A DNA stretch of 58,636 nt from Iodobacter sp. (GTDB lineage Bacteria > Pseudomonadota > Gammaproteobacteria > Burkholderiales > Chitinibacteraceae): contig NZ_JANXSO010000026.1 in assembly GCF_025352645.1 (NCBI RefSeq), positions 1-58,636 of the forward strand. The letters run 5' to 3'. The notes under the pieces are model-generated. The model was given only the letters and a program-made list of their open reading frames with translations, made no database searches and was not told where the DNA came from. Below, piece after piece: positions 1 through 8,211 of the stretch. The position numbers and the translations under genes are program-made. The number at the start of each line of letters is the position of its first letter. Position 1 is the stretch's first letter.

Positions 1-51
1 GAACTCAGGCAAAGACAAGCCTTTTTGCATCTGAATGCCATTGATGGGCAT
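1..51 (-). CDS. IS1595-family transposase, N-terminal fragment cut by window edge
   Basis: Only the first 17 codons are inside the window (MPINGIQMQKGLSLPEF), starting at the ATG at 51-49 and running off the left edge. The stretch QKGLSLPEF resembles the N-terminus of IS1595/ISXO2-type transposases, which carry a zinc ribbon and a DDE domain further on (outside the window). A strong GGAGG ribosome-binding site sits just upstream. The terminal repeat at 117-139 lies about 65 bases upstream of the start, as expected for the end of an insertion sequence. The family call rests on a short segment plus the linked terminal repeat. Confidence 0.6.
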   Translation of the reverse strand, partial: MPINGIQMQKGLSLPEF

Positions 52-116
52 GATCCACCTCCGCAAAACAGAACGTTCGTTCACTTTACGCCGCGCGAAT
101 GGCTAAATCAAGGGAT

Positions 117-139
117 CCTGAGCAAGAGACATAATCAGG
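117..139. repeat. Putative terminal inverted repeat of the IS1595-type element
   Basis: A 23-base motif, CCTGAGCAAGAGACATAATC plus AGG, lies upstream of the IS1595-type transposase start. The same motif forms both ends of the 172-bp element at 4792-4963 and appears once more, degenerate, at 13654-13674. Outside the first 23 bases the similarity with the 4792 end continues for about a dozen bases (CCCTTGATTTAG on the opposite strand). It is read as the outer end of the IS whose transposase starts at 51. Confidence 0.6.
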
Positions 140-243
140 AATATTTTTTTAATTTCTTTGTTTTCTGTGTTTGTAGTTGTTTTATTGGTGACAAGAAACA
201 TCTCTTTGCCTGATGGAGATTGTATGCTTTGATTTGGCATCTA

Positions 244-789
244 TTAACCCTCCAAATAAATTTTTATATTTTCAGCTTTGGTTATGGAATCAAGAAGATG
301 TGTATTTCCTTCTTCGTCTGTTTCTCCATGCTCAGTTTGGCCATTCTCTCGTACAATTGCATAAAGGTGATTAGCAATTGGCTTTTTTGTTTCGCTATCT
401 AATAATTGAAATTTATCATTAAATAGGCTGTCAATTATTTTAGATGTAGCCGCTAGAGCCGCTGCCGCTGCAATCGCTTTTCCTGCGTTGCTTGATGCTC
501 CTGAAGAGGCCGCACCGCTTCCTTCATATGAGCGTCCGATCTCTGGCATGGATGAGATTAGAACCGCCCCACATGCAGTCTTATGCCCTTCTAATGCAAC
601 GGATTTACCGCCAACACTCCACGAGGGGTCGCCTTCAATAATTGGGCAAACGCCGTGGCCAGTGATAGGACAGCTAACTTTATCCCCAAGGAGAGCAACA
701 GGCTTGCCAAACATATTGCTTGTTGATGCAGCACTTATTACAACTCCGCCGTGGCTGGTTTGGTCGCCTAAGCGTATTACTCTTTTCAT
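244..789 (-). CDS. PAAR-domain T6SS spike-tip protein with C-terminal extension
   Basis: 181 aa. Residues 1-90 match the PAAR fold: VIRLGDQTSHGGVV at the start, then GDKVSCPITGHGVC and VALEGHKTACGAVLISS with regularly placed Gly, His and Cys. PAAR proteins cap the VgrG spike of type VI secretion systems and carry or recruit effectors. A Gly/Ser/Ala-rich linker with a hydrophobic segment (about 95-120) follows. The C-terminal 65 residues contain PIANHLYAIVRENG and GETDEEGNTHLL, resembling the beta-rich extension often seen on such tips. No toxin motif is visible. No other T6SS gene is in the window; this is likely an orphan tip locus, with any effector lying beyond the IS on the left. Confidence 0.85.
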   Translation of the reverse strand: MKRVIRLGDQTSHGGVVISAASTSNMFGKPVALLGDKVSCPITGHGVCPIIEGDPSWSVGGKSVALEGHKTACGAVLISSMPEIGRSYEGSGAASSGASSNAGKAIAAAAALAATSKIIDSLFNDKFQLLDSETKKPIANHLYAIVRENGQTEHGETDEEGNTHLLDSITKAENIKIYLEG

Positions 790-1010
790 GCCTGCTACCT
801 ATAAGAGATTAAGATTAGTACACTAATCTTAATCTTTGCTTACTAGACCCACAATAAGAGGTAGGGTGTATTGGCTAGGCAAACTGATGTAATTAATGCA
901 CACAGGACTTGCATTGTTGATGCAATGTTTTTTTGTTGAACTGTGTTTTTTGTAAGGAATGTTGCTATTAATGTTGCTATTGTTGGGCCTAAAAGGGCCT
1001 TTTTAGGCAT

Positions 1011-1042
1011 AAAAAAAGCCACTTAGATTTCTCTAAGTGGCT
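1011..1042 (-). terminator. Rho-independent terminator (leftward)
   Basis: An 11-bp perfect stem (AGCCACTTAGA / TCTAAGTGGCT) with a 4-base loop is followed, reading leftward, by seven T. It would stop transcription from the higBA side before the PAAR gene. Confidence 0.75.
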
Positions 1043-1259
1043 GATTTCATTGCTTTATACTGGTGGTGGGACGGCCACTGGAATCCAAATTGCTCTCACA
1101 GCCATATATAGCTGTAGCTATCTGTAGCAAGCTAAAACAACAAGTCGAATTCTTACGGGTCTTCATTATTTGCCAGCCTTACAGTTTGGCGGTTGGAAGA
1201 GACAATATTGCTTAGCGGTGGCTAGCAAAATCCAACCCTATTTTTTAGTAAGAATATAG

Positions 1260-1617
1260 GTGTAGCAATCAGCCCTTTCAAGGTGGACAAGCCAAGTTAA
1301 GCATGATAGGAAAATGTTTTTTTTAATGAAAACAACTAGTTTTTAGTCGAAAATAACATATTTCTGACACAAGCTTGCGACAGTGTGCGTTACTTTAATC
1401 GCAAAAAGTAAGATTGTTTTTGTTGATACATTACTAAATCTATGTATCAAAACGTATCGTACAGAGGATGGTTATTTATTACTCAACCACATCAAATACT
1501 TACCAATAAATTTCAAAAACAATTTAACTGTGAAATATTTGGCGTTTTTACACAAAAAAACTACAAAAAACCATACTTTTTACAAAAAGTCCACCTTGAA
1601 AGGGCTGGTGTAGCAAT
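1260..1617. mobile_element. 338-bp MITE with 19-bp inverted repeats and 10-bp target duplication
   Basis: Perfect inverted repeats CAGCCCTTTCAAGGTGGAC at 1270-1288 and, inverted, at 1589-1607 bound a 338-bp segment with no convincing gene. Immediately outside both ends is the identical 10-bp sequence GTGTAGCAAT (1260-1269 and 1608-1617), a target-site duplication. The 10-bp duplication and partial similarity of the ends to the IS4-family element at 8214-9493 (shared CA..CCT.TCAA) point to mobilisation by an IS4-type transposase. The interior is AT-rich. The small open frames at 1383-1681 are considered chance. Confidence 0.85.
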
Positions 1618-1703
1618 GTATAACAAGCTGCTGATAGCTAGATCAATAAGTGCTTCAACCGTTGGTCGGAACTTTACTTAAACTGATTAAACTTTAACCA
1701 ACA

Positions 1704-2129
1704 TCATAGGAAAACATCGGCATGTACGTGAAAGTGAGAGGCTAGCTTTTTGGCAATATCCTTACTGATAGCTCGCTTGCCGTTCAAAATCGCTGAAATA
1801 CGGCTTTGCGGTGCGCAGTCCTCTAGGTCATCTTGCTTGAGGCTGTGCTCCTCCATCAGAAAGCGTAATACCTCATGTGGTTCCGCTTCAGGAATGAACA
1901 CACATTCGTCTTCGTAGGCTTTCATTTGATCCGCTAGGTAATCTAACACGTCTGCTAACGGGTGCGTTTCATCATCGCCGATTTCATCCAATAGTGAATC
2001 AACAATGGCACTGACCCGAGCATAATCGGCTTCGCAATGTACTGACGTGATGCCAAGCAATTGTTTGAAAGGGGTCCAGGCACGAAGAATATCATTCGGC
2101 GCGGGTACGATTTGTCTGGCTTGTTTCAT
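1704..2129 (-). CDS. higA: HigA-type antitoxin (XRE helix-turn-helix)
   Basis: 141 aa. The C-terminal half holds a Cro/C1-type helix-turn-helix (EVLRFLMEEHSLKQDDL, then SRISAILNGKRAISKDIAKKLA), the layout of HigA antitoxins in which the toxin-binding part is N-terminal. It directly follows higB and shares one base with its stop codon, so the two are translationally coupled in the toxin-first order typical of higBA. HigA normally neutralises HigB and represses the operon promoter. Confidence 0.9.
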   Translation of the reverse strand: MKQARQIVPAPNDILRAWTPFKQLLGITSVHCEADYARVSAIVDSLLDEIGDDETHPLADVLDYLADQMKAYEDECVFIPEAEPHEVLRFLMEEHSLKQDDLEDCAPQSRISAILNGKRAISKDIAKKLASHFHVHADVFL

Positions 2130-2422
2130 TATTTTCCTCGCTTCCAGCTACCACGATCATATTCTGCATGCGTCAAAATGGAGCGAATATAGATCTTGTG
2201 TCGGTTGTAGTGAATAGAAGCAATCAGTCGGTACTTGTTGCCCCCGATATTGAATATGGTCAATCCATCAACATAATCAGCACTGGGATAGGTAGTCCTT
2301 AAGTCGTTAAAATCGACAAAAGCCTCACTTTCTACCGTGCGAAACCATGCCTGCAGTGGGCTTTGGGCATTAGGATGACGGGTCCAGAATTCTACAAGGA
2401 TAGGTTTAGATATAACGTGCAT
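2129..2422 (-). CDS. higB: HigB-type mRNA interferase toxin
   Basis: 97 aa, the usual length of HigB toxins of the RelE superfamily. It begins MHVISKPILVEFW and carries the family segments LTIFNIGGNKYRLIA and HYNRHKIYIRSILTHAEYD, which form the ribosome-dependent mRNase core. It is the first gene of the pair with higA. The 48 bases between its start and the transposase remnant at 2470 must contain its promoter. Confidence 0.92.
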   Translation of the reverse strand: MHVISKPILVEFWTRHPNAQSPLQAWFRTVESEAFVDFNDLRTTYPSADYVDGLTIFNIGGNKYRLIASIHYNRHKIYIRSILTHAEYDRGSWKRGK

Positions 2423-2469
2423 GATTTAAGTATATACCAAAATGGTATTGCGTCAATTCTGGGGGAGCA

Positions 2470-2691
2470 TTGCGCCAGCTTCTTCTGCCAAATGGCTTGG
2501 TGCTGGAAAGTGCGCTAGCTGAGTTTTCTTTGTTCTACAATTTCATCCGCCCTCATCAAAACCTAGCTGGCCTTACACCCGCTGACGCTTGGCAAGGGCG
2601 GACGTGGGTTGATATCCAGCAGTCAGACAGTGATCCTATTTTGGTCGAGGCGTTGGATGGTTTGTTGGCAGGGTATTATCTGCGGCAATAG
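2470..2691 (+). pseudogene. 3' remnant of an integrase-core transposase (IS481-like)
   Basis: The 73-codon frame contains FYNFIRPHQNLAGLTPADAW, the conserved C-terminal end of rve-type DDE transposases (IS481/IS3 relatives), followed by about 35 residues and a stop. The catalytic D, D and most of the core are missing. The frame has no proper start and begins next to the higB promoter, so it is a truncated remnant. Confidence 0.7.
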
Positions 2692-2730
2692 CTAAGCAGT
2701 AAGGCGCGTTCTATAGCAAATTTGACTGTC

Positions 2731-3112
2731 CGCAAAATGGAGGGAGAAGCACGTCAGGAGCTGCCGGGGTGCTTAAAAAATAGTTAAACCAACGCATATC
2801 GAATTCCGCTCTAGGTAGAAATTGAGCTGAAATGTGTTGGTTTTGCTTTGAAAATACTGACACTGGGCCTCGGGGAGGCATGGCGGACAGTCGGACACGA
2901 CACCGCAAAATGGAGGGTGAAGCACGTCTGCATAAGTCAGTTTGCGTGAAAAAGAGTCAAACCAGCTCATATCTGATATCGATCTAGGTAGAAGTTGAGC
3001 TGAAATGTGATGGTTTTGCTTTGAAAATACTGACAATGTGTATCAGATAGTTATGGCGGACACTCGGATATGACAACAGTCGGACATGGCAACAACACTC
3101 GGACACGACAAC
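2731..3112. repeat. Two-copy degenerate direct repeat (about 173 bp) plus short CGGACACGAC repeats
   Basis: A unit beginning CGCAAAATGGAGGG starts at 2731 and again at 2904. The copies share long blocks such as TTGAGCTGAAATGTG and GGTTTTGCTTTGAAAATA. The tail of the second copy runs into four degenerate copies of (A)CTCGGACACGACAAC up to about 3112. No gene is supported here. It looks like decayed IS-flanking sequence. Confidence 0.7.
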
Positions 3113-3226
3113 GGTAACGTATGGTATTATCTACAGACGAAATTTTGATGCAATTTTTCCTAAGTAGCATTAGTGCGAATTGCTTTGCAATTAAATAATT
3201 AACACATAAAAGGTAATTAATTCACA

Positions 3227-4066
3227 ATGATTATTGATTGTGGCGCCATTGTAAAAAAACTTGATACTGAGTTGATAGATGCTTGTTCAGTGCTTAGTAA
3301 AAATACTTCTCCGCCTAAGCTATGTGAGATTCTAGCTACATCAAATCAAGCTGTCTTATCTTATGCGGAAACAAAGAGACGTAAAGCTGAAGGGCTTGGA
3401 ATTATTTATGAGTCAATTATTTGTGATCAAAGCAAAAGTACTTCCGATGTTATAGAGGTTATTCAAAGACTCAATGAGGATTCTAGTGTTAATGGCATAC
3501 TTGTTGGTTTGCCTACATTTTCTCATGTTGATTCTGAAATGTTAGTAAATGCAATTAATCATAAAAAAGATATCGATGGGCTTGGTGTAAAAAATTCAAA
3601 CTTAATTTTATCTAATCAAGAGCACTTAGGTATAGCACCTGCGACTCCGTCCGCTGCTCTGCATATTATTGAATCATTATTAACACTTAGTGGAAAAAAT
3701 GTCTGTGTTATTGGACGAGGTCGTACTGTTGGTAGACCATTAATTCAGATGTTGATAAATCGGGATGCAACAGTAACGGTTTGCCATTCTAGAACACCTC
3801 TCTCTGCAATTGAAGACGCAGTTAAACAAAGCGATATTATTATTACAGCGATCGGTTGTCCTGGGAGAGTTAAAAGTGAGTGGTTCAGTGCAGATCAAGT
3901 TGCCATTGATTGCGGCATATCCTTTATAAATAATATTACAACAGGCGATTTGGATAGTGCAGCACTTTCTGCACGAGGTGTTATTGTTTCACCGGTTCCA
4001 AAGGGGGTTGGTGCAGTTACTAACTCTATGATTTTTTCAAACTTATTAAAAGCAATTCGTCTATAA
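3227..4066 (+). CDS. FolD-like methylenetetrahydrofolate dehydrogenase with degenerate cyclohydrolase site
   Basis: 279 aa, normal FolD length. FolD oxidises 5,10-methylene-THF to methenyl-THF with NADP and hydrolyses it to 10-formyl-THF. Seen: the catalytic S-Y...K segment (SYAETKRRKAEG), KDIDGLGV, a Rossmann loop VIGRGRTVGRP, VTVCHSRT and a C-terminal PVPKGVGAVTNSM. Differences: the canonical QLPLP motif reads GLPTF, so the Gln that partners the catalytic Lys is Gly; PCTP reads PATP. From work on human MTHFD1 this Gln is important for the cyclohydrolase step, so the enzyme may be mainly a dehydrogenase (inference). The next gene, 8 bases downstream, encodes an FchA-type cyclohydrolase that could supply the missing step. 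An AAGG lies upstream of the ATG at a rather long distance. Confidence 0.88.
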   Translation: MIIDCGAIVKKLDTELIDACSVLSKNTSPPKLCEILATSNQAVLSYAETKRRKAEGLGIIYESIICDQSKSTSDVIEVIQRLNEDSSVNGILVGLPTFSHVDSEMLVNAINHKKDIDGLGVKNSNLILSNQEHLGIAPATPSAALHIIESLLTLSGKNVCVIGRGRTVGRPLIQMLINRDATVTVCHSRTPLSAIEDAVKQSDIIITAIGCPGRVKSEWFSADQVAIDCGISFINNITTGDLDSAALSARGVIVSPVPKGVGAVTNSMIFSNLLKAIRL

Positions 4067-4074
4067 AGTTTAAT

Positions 4075-4692
4075 ATGAAAAGTATCTATTCACACATCCC
4101 GAATTCAATTCCCAGCCTTTTTGAAGCTGCTGCATCAACAAATCCAGTCCCTGGGGGGGGGAGCGTAGTTTGTACTTGTGCTAATTTAGGTGTCGCTTTA
4201 CTTTTGAAGGCAATTAGAATTACCTTGAAAAGTGATAGTATTGAAAAACTGGTTGTTGCGGATCTTTCTTTTCAAGAAAATGCAGAAAATTTGCTGAGTT
4301 TTGCACAAAGAGATGCTAATGTTTTTTTTCAATACATTTCCGCTTTAAATTTACCTAAGCAAACAACAGATGAGCAAGTTAATCGTGTAAAACATATTGA
4401 AAAAGCTGCAATAGATGCGATAGCACTAGGGGTTTTAATGGCAGAAACGGGGAATGACATCTTAAAAACTTGTATAGAAATTAAGCCTCTGATAAAACGT
4501 ACCATTGTTGCAGATATTCATGCTGGCGCATATTTGGTTTCTGCTATGGTTTCTGTTGCTATTGAAAATGCACGTGCAAATCTTTTGAGTATCAAAGGGA
4601 ATCTTTCTTATCATGAATTAGATAGCAATCTATTAAATATAAATGACATTCACATGAAATTAATATCAGATTTGTTAGCATTTGAAAGATAA
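4075..4692 (+). CDS. FchA / formiminotransferase-cyclodeaminase family protein
   Basis: 205 aa, the length of stand-alone cyclodeaminase-fold proteins (methenyl-THF cyclohydrolase FchA or the cyclodeaminase half of FTCD). Seen: the signature NPVPGGGSVVC near residue 23, then an all-helical body with DANVFFQYISA, AAIDAIALGV and IVADIHAGAYL, where D and A positions typical of the family recur. Adjacent to the FolD-like gene (8-base gap), it most plausibly converts methenyl-THF to 10-formyl-THF. Odd: the GGG codons form an uninterrupted run of nine G (4153-4161), a possible slippage site that would truncate the protein after about 27 residues. Confidence 0.85.
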   Translation: MKSIYSHIPNSIPSLFEAAASTNPVPGGGSVVCTCANLGVALLLKAIRITLKSDSIEKLVVADLSFQENAENLLSFAQRDANVFFQYISALNLPKQTTDEQVNRVKHIEKAAIDAIALGVLMAETGNDILKTCIEIKPLIKRTIVADIHAGAYLVSAMVSVAIENARANLLSIKGNLSYHELDSNLLNINDIHMKLISDLLAFER

Positions 4693-4791
4693 AATTATTT
4701 TTTTTCGTAATAATGCATACTGCTCAGCTAATAGTGCTCTAGTTGAATTTTGAAAAGTGGGGCATTGGTTTTCAGTCCCCACTTTACTTTT

Positions 4792-4963
4792 CCTGATTAT
4801 GTCTCTTGCTCAGGCCCCCTTGATTTAGTAATCTATATGGCATTAATTCGGACGGTCTGATCTGTTTTGAGTTGGGGAGCCCTTAGTCCACACATGCTGC
4901 ATGCCTTACTCTAGTCAGACCACGCCCATATGGGCGCTTGGCTGAGCAAGAGACAGAATCAGG
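4792..4963. mobile_element. 172-bp MITE derived from the IS1595-type element
   Basis: The ends (4792-4814 and 4942-4963, inverted) match over 22 bases with one mismatch and are the same sequence as the IS end at 117-139. The similarity to that IS continues inward over CCCTTGATTTAG. The flanks TTACTTTT (4784-4791) and TCACTTTT (4964-4971) agree at 7 of 8 positions, fitting the 8-bp target duplication known for the IS1595 family. There is no gene inside. It lies between fchA and the ACP gene. Confidence 0.75.
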
Positions 4964-4971
4964 TCACTTTT

Positions 4972-5610
4972 TATAATAATTACATGATGGCTACAATCGT
5001 TAGCAAGTGCATTTTTTTAAAATAGATTAACATGCCAGGTGAAATTTTATCATATAAAAATTGTAACTAACTCAGGTGTGTGAGCAAAACCCAAATCTTG
5101 AACCACAGAGAACACAGAGTTTCACAGAGAAAATGATAGATTTGATGGTTTACTCTGTGGTTCAAGGTTTAGCACTCTATCCTTTTAGTCGACGGTGCTG
5201 TCTCGTGCACGCATGTTGTTTAGATGAAAAAAATAATATTCCTTGTATATTCGAGGTTCTTATTTTATTAGCATTTTTTAGTAAAAAAATCAGAATAATC
5301 CTAGCATACTCAAACGAAAGAAGGTTTCTGGGTGCGTGGGAAACAAGCCTTATCAAACAGGCTCTTTTCTAAATGAATTTTCCAAAGTATTAATTGGGAT
5401 ATGTTACTGCTTGAAAATAAAAAATTCATGTTCGATTTAAACAGTATCTTTCGCATAACCTATTCGTTCTTCATTTTATAAGGTTATGACTTTATATGGC
5501 TAATGAATTTAGTATGCCATTTTAAGGGATAGATAACATATTTTTTATGGTCTTTTTAAAATTAATTTGACCTAGGTAGAATGGCTTTATAGATAAAAAG
5601 GTTTGGTTAA
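4972..5610. other. Non-coding interval before the ACP gene
   Basis: About 640 AT-rich bases. It contains a direct/near repeat of the kind 'ACCACAGAGAACACAGAG' (about 5081-5100, an intergenic motif) and no frame with coding character. The ACP promoter must lie near the right end, but no clear -35/-10 pair stands out. Confidence 0.5.
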
Positions 5611-5868
5611 ATGTTAAATTGGAGAAAAAATAAATTACCCACTACAGAAAATATTATAGAAGAGCTTATTGTTTTATTGTATGGTGATCAATATGATCTT
5701 CTATCTATGGAGTTATTGGAACTTAGTTCAATAGATTTTGTTCATCTTTATTTATTATTAGATGAAAATGAGTATATTTCGAAACGTAAATTAAGTGAGC
5801 TTTTTTACCCTAACGATTTGAATACTGTTGGCGATTTATATGCATTTATTGAAAGAATACGTATCTAA
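5611..5868 (+). CDS. Stand-alone acyl carrier protein
   Basis: 85 aa, acidic and helical. The segment ELSSIDFVHLYLLLDE aligns with the ACP helix-II motif (G)xDSLDxVEL; Ser40 is the expected 4'-phosphopantetheine site, preceded by Ser instead of the usual Asp. AAAAGG lies upstream of the ATG. It points toward the leftward operon that holds an adenylating enzyme and a thioesterase, so it may be the carrier on which an acyl or aminoacyl group is tethered (inference). Sequence similarity to fatty-acid AcpP is low. Confidence 0.75.
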   Translation: MLNWRKNKLPTTENIIEELIVLLYGDQYDLLSMELLELSSIDFVHLYLLLDENEYISKRKLSELFYPNDLNTVGDLYAFIERIRI

Positions 5869-5913
5869 ATTCGACACACCACATACCTAGTGCTGGGGGG
5901 GGGCACGGCTTTC

Positions 5914-6991
5914 TCATAAAAATCTCGCCTTCCTCAGCATCAATTCCAAGTCGCTAGGTTTGTCATTAAAGCGCTCAATGGCGGCTTGGAAATTCTTTAT
6001 GTCTGTTTTCCGAATCAACTCGATGGCTAGGCCGCGTAATAGACCCATGATTTGCCCTTGATTGCCCGACTTCACTTTGATCTGATCTTCGCTAAAAGTA
6101 ACATCACGAATCCAATTATTGGACTCGATAGCCCAGTGCCTCTGCACCGCCTGAATCAAATCTTTAGACTGCACTGTTGTGCCGAAGATAACAGCCTGAT
6201 TACTAATGTAGTACGACGTCTCTACTGTGCTTTTCTTCGTTGACATTTGATACGTTTCGCGCTTAATGACGATTAATGCACTCAATTGGCTATGTTTCAA
6301 ACGTGGAGCGAATAGCGTGATGTAATACGGCCATTTGCTTTGTTGTGCTCTTGCAATTCTACTGTTGCAACTAGCGTCCCCTAGGCATGCTTGGCATTGC
6401 CGTAGCAGCGCAGCTTGATTCTCCTTAACTTGGACCAAGTAAATACCTTTCGCTTGATGAATTTGGCTTGTCGTTGTTGGGGTGCAATGATGAGCGTCTA
6501 GCGATATTTTTTGTGAATCCAAACCCGTCTCGCTTAATAGCGTGCGTACAATGCGTACAACGTTGATTTCACTCGACTTCTCTCCCTCTTGTCTCGCTTG
6601 AGGCTCGGTCTCACGCGTGGTGTGATCCACAGCAAAACCATACTTTGCATGTCATTTTTATTTTGACTACCACGCAACGCTTTACCGTCTAGCGCAATCC
6701 ATTTTTTATCACCGCGAGACTCAATGGTTGCTCCAAAGAAAGGGTTAACAAGTGCATCTGAAGTCCCCCAATCCAATCCAATCGATTAAAGATAAAGCGA
6801 TGAATGCTAGATAGTTTATGTCGCCCCGATAGCGTTGCCAGCAAAAAACAAACAATGCATAAAGACAATGCAATGGCGCTTTCCTCTGTTATCACGATGA
6901 TCTGGGAGACTTTGCTTTAGGACATCAATAAAACTGAGGATGACTTGGTTTGGTTTGGGTAAAGAAAATCATCCAGCGGCTCATGAATCAT
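5914..6991 (-). pseudogene. ISAs1-family transposase, frameshifted
   Basis: Pieces in several frames assemble into an ISAs1 (H-repeat type) transposase. Near 6940-6860 one frame reads SLPDHRDNRGKRH; a second continues ALSLCIVCFLLATLSGRHKL and FIFNRLDWI; a third contains KWIALDGKALRGS (6720-6680). The C-terminal 238 codons (5914-6630) include DAHHCTPTTTSQI and RHWAIESNNWIRDVTFSEDQ, the characteristic end of the family. At least two frameshifts break it, so it is inactive unless supplied in trans. Downstream of its stop is a run of nine G at 5895-5903. Confidence 0.88.
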
Positions 6992-7065
6992 CGTTTTACG
7001 CGTTCCTTTATAGAAAGCAGCGCAATGTACACTTAATGGTTCTTTTTATGAGGAAGCCGTGAGGC

Positions 7066-8211
7066 GGTAATCCCCCCATTTTTAATCGGGGTTAAAAGTA
7101 AAGCTAAGCAGCAAGTGCCAATTTTTGTTTCGGCGTAATGCCACCCAAAGCCATATTCGGTCTTTCATTATTGTAAGTCCACAGCCAACTCGTGCCAAAC
7201 TCTTGAACTTCGGCGATTGAATCAAATAAGTATTGATTCAGCCAGTCATATTGCACAGTCCGGTTGTAGCGTTCAACGTACGCATTCTGTTGGGGGTTGC
7301 CCGGTTGGATGTGCTCCAGCCGAATTTCTTGCCTGGCCGCCCAATTGAGCAAGGTTGCGCTGATGTACTCTGGGCCATTATCGCTACGAATGGCTTTCGG
7401 TTTACCTCGCCATTCAATGATTTGCTCTAACGCACGGACCACGCGCTCTGCAGGTAAGGACAGATCAATTTCCATTGCCAAACCCTCACGATTAAAGTAG
7501 TCGATGACGTTCAATAAACGGTAGCTGCGCCCATCCGCCAGTTGGTCATGCATAAAATCCATCGACCAGCATTCGTTGATATGCTCCGGTACGGCCAGTG
7601 GCTCAGGCTTGGTGCGAATCAAGCGCTTATGCGGTTTGATTCGCAGATTGAGCGCCAATTGCCGGTAAATCCGATATACACGCTTGTGATTCCAGCGATG
7701 GCCTTTCACATTCCGCAAATACAAATAGCACAAACCAAAACCCCAGTTTCGCTGATTTTGTGTCAACGTAATCAACTGATCAGCGATCTGCCGGTTGACG
7801 CTTGATTGTTGGCTGACATAGCGATAACAAGTTTGGCTGATGCCAAACGCCAAGCAGGCCACCGTTTCCCGGACGATTTCAGCCTTCAGACGTTCTTCGG
7901 CATACATTTTTTTGAGGCGACGATTTTCGCCTTCCAGCTCTTTAAGGCGACGATTTTCGCCTTCCAGCTCTTTAAGGCGTGCCATCATGGAGGCGTCCAT
8001 GCCTCCAAATTTCGCGCGCCATTTGTAAAAAGTAGCCGAGCTAAAGCTATGTTCGCGACAGAGCTCAGCGACAGTACTGCCGCCTTCGGCTTGCTTAAGG
8101 ATGGCAATGATTTGGCTATCAGTAAAACGAGATGATTTCATGTAAAACTTCCTCAAATTCATTACGAGAAAATTCTACTTAAAACGACGATTATTTGGTG
8201 GGGGGATTACC
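7066..8211. mobile_element. IS3-family insertion sequence (defective)
   Basis: The element ends GGTAATCCCCCCA (7066-7078) and its inverted copy TGGGGGGATTACC (about 8199-8211) bound an IS3-type transposase gene. The right end has been hit by the IS4 element, whose duplicated target GGATTACCGG overlaps the last bases of this IS. No convincing target duplication could be assigned for this IS3 element. Confidence 0.8.
7104..8141 (-). CDS. IS3-family transposase, OrfA/OrfB fused in one frame
   Basis: About 345 aa from the ATG at 8141 ([17 protein letters not shown]), preceded by GGAAG. The N-terminal part is a HTH_8-type DNA-binding domain plus leucine-zipper segment; the C-terminal part is an rve/DDE core with [21 protein letters not shown] and [10 protein letters not shown] as the D, D and E regions. 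Usually these are two overlapping frames joined by frameshifting. Here they are one frame because the junction reads [21 protein letters not shown]-like, lacking roughly 20 residues normally present. A 30-bp tandem duplication (7921-7980) repeats [10 protein letters not shown] in the zipper. Both changes suggest a defective copy. Confidence 0.88.
   Translation of the reverse strand: MKSSRFTDSQIIAILKQAEGGSTVAELCREHSFSSATFYKWRAKFGGMDASMMARLKELEGENRRLKELEGENRRLKKMYAEERLKAEIVRETVACLAFGISQTCYRYVSQQSSVNRQIADQLITLTQNQRNWGFGLCYLYLRNVKGHRWNHKRVYRIYRQLALNLRIKPHKRLIRTKPEPLAVPEHINECWSMDFMHDQLADGRSYRLLNVIDYFNREGLAMEIDLSLPAERVVRALEQIIEWRGKPKAIRSDNGPEYISATLLNWAARQEIRLEHIQPGNPQQNAYVERYNRTVQYDWLNQYLFDSIAEVQEFGTSWLWTYNNERPNMALGGITPKQKLALAA

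Noticed and set aside
244-402. Rightward frames overlapping the PAAR gene
   Set aside because: They are antisense shadows of a well-supported PAAR domain gene.
1061-1110. Possible tRNA or integrase 3' end (GGTGGGACGGCCACTGGAATCC-like stretch)
   Set aside because: No cloverleaf can be folded and no long open frame leads into it; too short to support.
5076-5372. 98-codon rightward frame near the ACP gene
   Set aside because: Reads through an intergenic ACCACAGAGAACACAGAG-type repeat, has no family resemblance and no ribosome-binding site.
7233-8135. Several rightward frames opposite the IS3 transposase
   Set aside because: Shadow frames of the transposase; the transposase domains are clear on the other strand.
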